From contig URIY01000029.1 in NCBI GenBank assembly GCA_900547995.1, positions 1-22,561 on the forward strand: a stretch of DNA of 22,561 bases. The letters are read 5' to 3'. Below, in pieces: positions 15,790-22,561 of this stretch (its first letter is position 1; every line of letters starts with the position of its first letter). Position numbers and translations under genes: made by a program. The stretch is from an uncultured Mycoplasmatota bacterium. GTDB lineage: Bacteria; Bacillota_I; Bacilli_A; RF39; UBA660. The notes beneath the pieces were generated by a model. The model had not been told where the DNA came from. It saw only the letters and a program-made list of their open reading frames with translations, and searched no databases.

Positions 15790-15827
15790 ATACAAAAGTT
15801 TCTTTATTAAAAGTGTCTATACATTTA

Positions 15828-16613
15828 CTATGCATTACCCATCATCATAAACATAGCAGCAAACAATATTAAAATTGATAAACCGCCTGTTACAAATAAC
15901 ATACGCATTGTTTTAGATTCCATCGTTCCAAGCCTTTCAGCATATCTTTGTTCACGTGATTTATTTTGGAGTGATGATACGGTTCTTGAGAACATTAACA
16001 ATTGTTCTTGTTTATTTTCTTGTGATCCTAAACTTAAACGATATAATAAACGCATCATACGCATTGAATCTCTAACTGGATATTCTTTAGCAAAATCCAT
16101 ATATGGATCTACTGATGAATCACCGGCTTCAATTCTAGCAATCATTCTCTCCAATCCTGGTTTAAAAATTTCTGGAGCAGTTGCTATTGATCTTCTAAGA
16201 GCAACTGGCACTGTATAATGTTGAATCAAGATTTCCAAACTTTTTAAATAGTATGGAAGAGTCCTATTAATATCAAACAAATGTCTTTTATAATAGTTTT
16301 TTAATTTTACATAATCTAGTTTAAATGCTGCATATCCTATTACTAAAGCAAGTATTATATTAATAAATGTAAAGTTAGCTATAAATATAAATAACATAAG
16401 TATAATAACAAATACCATTAATTTAATTCTTTTATCAAATAATATATCAGCATTTGCATCATTACCATATCTTATATTTACTAAAAATTTATAGTCATCT
16501 TCCATAAGCATTCTACTATATGGTCTCATATCTTGTACAAACTTATTGGAATTAATTAAATTCCTGTATTCAAATATGAACACTAATATTATTATGATAA
16601 TTATAAATTCCAT
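15828..16613 (-). CDS. tadC: TadC-like inner-membrane platform protein
   Basis: This 261-residue protein has an N-terminal membrane helix (1-14), a double hydrophobic stretch at about 64-97, a cytoplasmic helical domain (about 110-230) of T2SSF/GspF character, and a final helix at 238-258. This is the normal plan of TadC, which with TadB forms the membrane platform moved by the CpaF ATPase during pilus assembly. Its start overlaps the TadB-like stop by one base (TAATG), so the two are translationally coupled. TadB and TadC as separate adjacent genes, rather than one GspF with two domains, point to a Tad system rather than a T2SS or a competence pilus. Confidence 0.85.
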   Translation of the reverse strand: MEFIIIIIILVFIFEYRNLINSNKFVQDMRPYSRMLMEDDYKFLVNIRYGNDANADILFDKRIKLMVFVIILMLFIFIANFTFINIILALVIGYAAFKLDYVKLKNYYKRHLFDINRTLPYYLKSLEILIQHYTVPVALRRSIATAPEIFKPGLERMIARIEAGDSSVDPYMDFAKEYPVRDSMRMMRLLYRLSLGSQENKQEQLLMFSRTVSSLQNKSREQRYAERLGTMESKTMRMLFVTGGLSILILFAAMFMMMGNA

Positions 16614-17515
16614 TATTCAGCACCTACATTCTCATTATAATATTTTTCACCATTTAGTAGGAAAAAACTATTAATTAGTATTATAGCATGTAATATTACC
16701 ACAACCCACCATGTATCTAACAATTTAATATATGAAGCATGTCCAAGTAGAAATTGCATCAACATTACAATTAAATACATAAGTAAACCAAATTGTATAA
16801 ATTTTTTATGAAATGATTGACGATCTAATCTATCACGATATACATTTTCGACAAGCATATCGATATCAAGTGACATATTTTCAAGTGCATCACCTGATCT
16901 AGATGAACCTTCATTGGTAATTTGTAAAAATAATTGATGCATATTTCTAACAATATTATAGTCATATTTATTATTCATATACTCTATTGATTGTTCAATA
17001 GTACCATTTTCATATGCCATTGCAATCATTAATTCAACATCACTTTTAACTGGATCTTCTAATACCCCAGAATCTCTAACACCTTCTAATGATTTAACAA
17101 AACTTTGTGTTGTCGCAAATTCCATTATAACATTTGTAGTATAAACCTGAATTTGTTCAAATATAAATTCGCTAAATATTCTTCTAGAACGTAAATATGT
17201 TAGATATGGTATAATTGACCAAACAACAAGAATATATATAATTGATACAAGTATATTATAAAAATACATATATGTTATTAAAAAAGTAAATACTGCAAAA
17301 ATAACAATTTGTATAATATACTGTTTAGGAGTATAATCTTGGCCTAATTGTTTAACCTTTTCTCTTACTTTGTCATAAGAATATGGTGCATACTTATTAT
17401 ATATATCACCAGCTTTATCTGTTACATATTTATATGTTTTTTTACCAGCATTTTGATAATAAACGATTATAAATACTAACACTAAAGTACATCCTAAAAA
17501 TGCCCAAAATTCCAT
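16613..17515 (-). CDS. tadB: TadB-like inner-membrane platform protein
   Basis: The 300-residue product has a membrane helix at 4-20, a long hydrophobic region at about 65-108 (probably two helices), a cytoplasmic T2SSF-type helical domain at about 115-240, and two C-terminal helices at about 240-257 and 268-287. This is the length and layout of TadB, the partner of TadC. The helical domain includes GTIEQSIEYM around 171-180, typical of the repeated GspF fold. The gene lies 12 bases after the cpaF-like stop with AAGGAGG before its ATG, and it overlaps the TadC gene. Confidence 0.85.
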   Translation of the reverse strand: MEFWAFLGCTLVLVFIIVYYQNAGKKTYKYVTDKAGDIYNKYAPYSYDKVREKVKQLGQDYTPKQYIIQIVIFAVFTFLITYMYFYNILVSIIYILVVWSIIPYLTYLRSRRIFSEFIFEQIQVYTTNVIMEFATTQSFVKSLEGVRDSGVLEDPVKSDVELMIAMAYENGTIEQSIEYMNNKYDYNIVRNMHQLFLQITNEGSSRSGDALENMSLDIDMLVENVYRDRLDRQSFHKKFIQFGLLMYLIVMLMQFLLGHASYIKLLDTWWVVVILHAIILINSFFLLNGEKYYNENVGAE

Positions 17516-17527
17516 TTTACAACCTCC

Positions 17528-18670
<1,143 letters not shown>

Positions 18671-18673
18671 AAA

Positions 18674-19501
18674 CTAGCCCTCTATTATATTTCCATTTGC
18701 ATCAACATTTTGATTTGGGTTTTCTACGTCTGTTGTATTTTCAACAAGTGTAACTGTATGAGCATTTATAAATTCTTTTAATTCATCAGTACTTACATAA
18801 GCCTCATCTTTTTCATTTGTATAAGTTGTTCCATGTGGAACAGGGAATAATACAACTGAGTAGTTAGTTAAATAACTTGCCTTTCTAAGTAAAATATGAA
18901 TTTCTGGACTAACGCCAAAGAATATATAAGCAGGTGTTCTTCTTTCAGAAGTATTTTCAAAAACATTTAAACCATCACTTGTTTTTACAGCAAGTACATT
19001 AACATTTTCAAGTAATTTACCAACCATTAAAACACTGTCATCATTAAGAGCTTTCATATAAATATCTACCTTTGATCCCGGCATAATTGAATTTTGATAT
19101 GAAGTATTCATTGTAACTGGAAAGTTATATAAAACTTCTCCCTCTGCAACATCCATTAAAGCTGAATCAGGTAATTCATCTTTAGTTATCAAAGTATCTG
19201 TAAAAAACATACTTCCTTGTGGGATCATAGTATTATAATTACTATATTTTCCAATTACATTTTGTGAATTTGTTATCGTTGTTTTTTTAACTGATACAGC
19301 AGGCACTTCAATATATTCAATCATATCCTTAGTAATAAGTGTCTTTGGTTGAATTGTAACCTTTGCAACAGGCACTCTAACCGGATTAGTAGCCTGTTTA
19401 ATTTGTCTATTATATACAAAATATAATATACCCACAATTAATAATAACCCAATAATAGTAACTGTATTCTTGTTTGTGATAAATCTTTTAAATTTTTCCA
19501 T
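18674..19501 (-). CDS. cpaB: CpaB/RcpC-like Tad pilus assembly protein (SAF domain)
   Basis: The 275-residue protein has an N-terminal membrane helix (about 12-31), then an SAF-type domain: VAKVTIQPKTLITKDMIEYI at 45-64 and the turn IPQGSMFFTDTL at 93-104. The RcpC-like region follows with SIMPGSKVDIYM at 138-149, a hallmark of CpaB proteins, and strands to about 225. The last 40 residues are polar and Asn-rich. CpaB/RcpC is an extracytoplasmic assembly factor of Tad pili; in Gram-positive systems, without a secretin, it may interact with the wall or the pilus. The gene directly precedes cpaF, as in most tad loci, with GAAGGAAGG before its ATG. Confidence 0.9.
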   Translation of the reverse strand: MEKFKRFITNKNTVTIIGLLLIVGILYFVYNRQIKQATNPVRVPVAKVTIQPKTLITKDMIEYIEVPAVSVKKTTITNSQNVIGKYSNYNTMIPQGSMFFTDTLITKDELPDSALMDVAEGEVLYNFPVTMNTSYQNSIMPGSKVDIYMKALNDDSVLMVGKLLENVNVLAVKTSDGLNVFENTSERRTPAYIFFGVSPEIHILLRKASYLTNYSVVLFPVPHGTTYTNEKDEAYVSTDELKEFINAHTVTLVENTTDVENPNQNVDANGNIIEG

Positions 19502-19519
19502 TTTTATACCTTCCTTCTA

Positions 19520-19921
19520 TTAATATGGAACTTCCAATATTGCGTCTAATCTATTAGAAATATCAAATTCTAATATTTCTCCACCAGTAACATTACCTTT
19601 TTCAGTGCTACTAACTTCTAGGCTAACCTTAGGAGGTGAAGATACAATATCATATATTTTTATAACATATGTTCTAGAAAGAGTTGCTGACTCAGCAAAT
19701 CTTCTTACAAAGCTTTCTGTAAACTTTTCTTCGTCCATAAATAATACTCCATCTTTATACGAAGCTTTATCTACTGCATCTAGCATTGCTGCTTCTGTTA
19801 CATCCTTAAGTAAATTATAATTATGTTCATCGGTATTTGTTATATTTTGAAAGAAATATACAAAGAATATTGAAACAATACCAATTACTACGATTGCCCA
19901 TCCCCATATGGATTCTTTCAT
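19520..19921 (-). CDS. Small pilin-like protein with shared N-terminal signal
   Basis: This 133-residue protein starts MKESIWGW and continues into a membrane helix (about 7-25). A helical region rich in Ala and Asp (NLLKDVTEAAMLDAVDKA) and a beta-rich extracytoplasmic domain follow. The helix-plus-domain layout resembles TadE/TadF-like minor pilins, and the first residues resemble those of the three pilin-like proteins at 14556-15749. It has no Cys, unlike the others. The ATGA overlap with the large secreted protein upstream implies coupled translation, and the cpaB-like gene follows. It may link the large protein to the pilus, but this is inference. Confidence 0.72.
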   Translation of the reverse strand: MKESIWGWAIVVIGIVSIFFVYFFQNITNTDEHNYNLLKDVTEAAMLDAVDKASYKDGVLFMDEEKFTESFVRRFAESATLSRTYVIKIYDIVSSPPKVSLEVSSTEKGNVTGGEILEFDISNRLDAILEVPY

Positions 19922-22203
19922 TCAGATGCACCTCCTATATAGCATGTTTCATCCCATCCAGTAGATGTCGCACATGAAGATCCAGTATCTATTATTTTAT
20001 TAAATTTTTCCCATAAAAACGTACTTAAACATTTATATCCATCACTACAATTCATATCAAAATTATTTAAACTATTCTTTTTATTATAACTTCTAATTTC
20101 CTTAATAGTTGATGGAGTAAGAGTTATAGTATATATAGGTGTTAAATTATATATTTCATAATTTTTAACTCCACGATTATTTTCGACATATCTGTCAGCT
20201 AAAATTTCATTCCAATTCGATCCCATGGCTCTATATTTTGAATTTTTAACTGTATCTGGGAATGGATTTGTTAATGATATTGGTCTATATATCAAATCCA
20301 AATTGGATATTTTACCACCGCAATCATCTGTACAAACAACATTATTAGTTACTGCTATTGGGCAACTATAATCTGGTATTGAAATATCACCAACTATATC
20401 CCCCACTAATTTTCCTTCTGTACCGTTTTTTACATAGTATGGGACAAAGAAATTGGTATTTACCTCTAGATATGTTTCTGGATCTGTATATTTTTTCAAA
20501 TCGTCAACAGTCAATTCCAATCCACTGTTCTTAGCAACGCCTTTTATCGTATTAATTCTTTGAACATAACCATCATCAAGATTCATCTTCTGATTTGTTA
20601 TAGAAACTGTATCAAATGTAGTTTCTGTTCTAACTAGTTTTTTTGCCTGCTCATAACAATCTTTCAAATCTTGTATTCGGACATTTTCTGCTTCTATTCC
20701 ATCTTTATACACTTTCTTCTGTCGGTTTAACTTGTCTAATTCATCGCCAAAATTTTTTTCAAGTTCGCTACAAGCGTTCTTTACTTTTTCAGCGCAATCA
20801 CAATTAGGAGCTGGGCAACCCGGAGTTGTACATGTATAGTTTTTAGAACATTCCTCATTACAAGTTTTTGCCGCTTTTTCTGTGCATTCCTTCATTTTTT
20901 CTTCAAATTGTTCCGTAAGTTGTTTCACTGCAGTTTCTATACACTTCACACCTGCTTCATATGCTGCAAGATCTACTTGTGCCTGTTGCATATCATGTGT
21001 CCAAACACTATTATCATAAATAACAGTTGACACATTTTTAACAGAGGTAACTTCCCCCCAGTTAAATCCTTTCCCTGCATATACAACACCTGGAGCAGAT
21101 GGTAGTTGTGCCGTTACTTTAGTAGTTGTTAGCATCTTAATGTGGCCACCACCACTGCACACCGAACTATCAGGGTCATATTTTATATCAACAGCTGTCC
21201 CACCACAGGTTCCCTTGGCTGGGACACTTTTTGGGTAATCTTTTTCGTCTGGGCCAGTAATTCTAGTTTTTGTTATCGTACAAGTATCAGCCTCCAAATC
21301 ATAATCAAATTGGTCATCATCGTCATCGCCATCGCTGTCATCACAATCAGGATATCCAACATCACCTGGGCAACAAATTCCCTTACAATCTTTTTTAGTA
21401 AAGATGCCACCTTCATCCGTTATATGCACAAGTTCAGACTCTAGAGCCACTTTTGTTAAATCTTTTGTAAGAGGTGAATGAAGTGCTTCATAACAATCAC
21501 TATTTGAAGTTCCACTTGGACAAATAGAATATTCTACATTTCCTGAATCAGTATATCCTGGTTGTTTTGCAATAATCGCTGCTCTTCCATATACCGCTTC
21601 CGAAAATTTTCCATTATTATGTACTAATTCATTGGCTGCTTTCGAAATACTATCATCAGACATATTCTCAACATCATATCCATATAATCGCAGTGTTTCA
21701 CGTGCTTGAAATTTTGAAATTGAATCACTAAATTGTAAATTTTTGCCATCCCTTGATTGATTTTTAGAAGAAATCTTAATTTGATTACCCCAATCAGCAA
21801 TATTAGTTCCAGACAATCCAATGTCTGAAGCAGAAATACAAGTCCCAACACAAGCGCCGGTCGTTCTTGCATATTCAGCAGCTGCTTCTGTTCTATATAC
21901 CGTCCAAGTATTGGTCATTCCGTTACCTTTTACACTAAAAACCATTGCTTCCCGATTATCGGGATTACTGGGATGTGCATACACATCGTTAGCATTGGCA
22001 TAACGTTCATTTGTAAGAGTCACATCTGTATGAATCTTACTATCACTTTGTTTTGTTCCAGCCCACATATCTTCAACCACTGTTGTAATTGTTGGTCCAT
22101 CAGCCTTTATAGTTATATAACTTGGTAGTAATAAAGAAACTACAGATACTATAGATAATAATATTAAATTATCATATTTTTTAAAAAATTTATCTTTCAT
22201 CAT
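19918..22203 (-). CDS. Large secreted Cys- and Asp-rich protein, candidate pilus adhesin
   Basis: I do not recognise this 761-residue protein. It has a signal peptide or anchor (hydrophobic 12-32, then KADG) and no other membrane helix or LPXTG motif. About 28 Cys are spread over the length. Around 280-303 lies an acidic loop with DDSDGDDDDDQ flanked by Cys, which could bind calcium. Residues about 400-525 form a long charged helical region, probably a coiled-coil hairpin, broken by a Cys cluster near 440-478 (C-x-x-P-x-C-x-C). The C-terminal part (530-761) is beta-rich and ends in three spaced Cys. The double ATG follows AGGTGAT; the second, at 22200, has the better spacing. It precedes the pilin-like and cpaB genes, so it may be the tip or adhesin of the Tad-like pilus. 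Function is inferred from place only. Confidence 0.85.
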   Translation of the reverse strand: MMKDKFFKKYDNLILLSIVSVVSLLLPSYITIKADGPTITTVVEDMWAGTKQSDSKIHTDVTLTNERYANANDVYAHPSNPDNREAMVFSVKGNGMTNTWTVYRTEAAAEYARTTGACVGTCISASDIGLSGTNIADWGNQIKISSKNQSRDGKNLQFSDSISKFQARETLRLYGYDVENMSDDSISKAANELVHNNGKFSEAVYGRAAIIAKQPGYTDSGNVEYSICPSGTSNSDCYEALHSPLTKDLTKVALESELVHITDEGGIFTKKDCKGICCPGDVGYPDCDDSDGDDDDDQFDYDLEADTCTITKTRITGPDEKDYPKSVPAKGTCGGTAVDIKYDPDSSVCSGGGHIKMLTTTKVTAQLPSAPGVVYAGKGFNWGEVTSVKNVSTVIYDNSVWTHDMQQAQVDLAAYEAGVKCIETAVKQLTEQFEEKMKECTEKAAKTCNEECSKNYTCTTPGCPAPNCDCAEKVKNACSELEKNFGDELDKLNRQKKVYKDGIEAENVRIQDLKDCYEQAKKLVRTETTFDTVSITNQKMNLDDGYVQRINTIKGVAKNSGLELTVDDLKKYTDPETYLEVNTNFFVPYYVKNGTEGKLVGDIVGDISIPDYSCPIAVTNNVVCTDDCGGKISNLDLIYRPISLTNPFPDTVKNSKYRAMGSNWNEILADRYVENNRGVKNYEIYNLTPIYTITLTPSTIKEIRSYNKKNSLNNFDMNCSDGYKCLSTFLWEKFNKIIDTGSSCATSTGWDETCYIGGASE

Positions 22204-22208
22204 ATCAC

Positions 22209-22561
22209 CTACAATTTATTTTTTTTATTTTCTTTTATCCATAAATATACTAAGATACCTAAAATACATATCATACTAATAAAGGTTGGCCAATAATATT
22301 TCTCATAAAATTGAAAAAAATCAAAGTTTTCTTTAGTATCTTCTTTAATAGTATTATCCTTATTTTTCCACTTTATATACTCATTTACTCTAGTTGTAAA
22401 TTCTTCATAGTTAATATTTACGTTTGTCCATTTTTGGCATAATGAATACTCCTTAGCAGAATCACATATTTCATCTTTATAAAAAGGGTTTATTTTAGGA
22501 ATATTAATTGTTATTGTTCTAAATCTTTCTAGCAGACAATATTTAGGGAAACTTTCAACAT
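22209..22561 (-). CDS. Partial gene: C-terminus of a membrane-anchored protein
   Basis: The 3' end of a minus-strand gene enters from the right edge; 116 codons and a TAG stop are visible and the start lies outside the window. The visible part is a Lys/Asn/Tyr-rich soluble region with three Cys (C8, C34, C43 of the fragment), then a membrane helix (TFISMICILGILVYLW) and a short basic tail KENKKNKL. This is a type I membrane topology with the bulk outside; there is no LPXTG. The stop is 5 bases before the next start and the shared sequence TAGGTGATATG supplies that gene's ribosome-binding site, so the two belong to one operon. Confidence 0.75.
   Translation of the reverse strand, partial: VESFPKYCLLERFRTITINIPKINPFYKDEICDSAKEYSLCQKWTNVNINYEEFTTRVNEYIKWKNKDNTIKEDTKENFDFFQFYEKYYWPTFISMICILGILVYLWIKENKKNKL

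Noticed and set aside
21142..21444. Plus-strand frame of 100 codons inside the large secreted protein gene
   Set aside because: Antisense shadow of the Asp-rich region; no ribosome-binding site and no recognisable domain.

Overview
The window is a very AT-rich bacterial segment in which every gene I can support lies on the minus strand, so the biological order runs from right to left. TGG encodes Trp throughout, and TGA closes two genes with tight ATGA start/stop overlaps, so the code appears to be standard (table 11). Low GC, GGAGG-type ribosome binding sites, Gram-positive-type secretion parts and no outer-membrane secretin suggest a Bacillota/Tenericutes-like bacterium, perhaps an uncultured gut Bacilli lineage such as RF39. 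That placement is inference from style and gene content, not from a marker gene.

Right part (22561 to 13519): a Tad-like (type IVc pilus / T2SS-related) assembly module. In transcription order it holds a partial membrane-anchored protein, a very large secreted Cys-rich protein, a small pilin-like protein, a CpaB-like SAF protein, a CpaF/TadA ATPase, TadB- and TadC-like inner-membrane platform proteins, a tiny Flp-size pilin candidate, two paralogous pseudopilin-like proteins and a TadZ/CpaE-like P-loop protein. Four of the small proteins share an N-terminal M-[KR]-[ET]-[AS]-x-G/W-type pattern directly before the membrane helix, which may be a lineage-specific prepilin signal.

Middle and left part (13482 to 682): a type IV secretion system. 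Three VirB2/TrbC-like two-helix pilins come first; two are a recent tandem duplication with their own promoter and terminator, and the third sits behind a perfect consensus promoter. Then come a secreted protein whose C-terminus is itself a VirB2-like hairpin, a small bitopic protein, a VirB6/TrbL-like channel protein, a PrgI/VirB3-like protein, a VirB4 ATPase split into two overlapping genes, an M23 peptidase with a membrane anchor, a lipoprotein with a C-terminal membrane helix, and a VirD4/TraG coupling protein. A terminator overlaps the end of the virD4-like gene. A single-domain rhodanese with its own terminator follows, and then about 260 bp of AT-rich DNA with a perfect 22-bp palindrome.

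The notable feature is the direct abutment, on one strand, of a nearly complete Tad-type pilus assembly set and a nearly complete Gram-positive-type T4SS, with no relaxase, integrase or transfer origin visible. The secreted parts are strikingly rich in cysteine. The locus could be a composite surface machine (adhesion pilus plus DNA or protein translocator), or two machines co-located on a chromosome or an integrated element. The window alone cannot decide between these.
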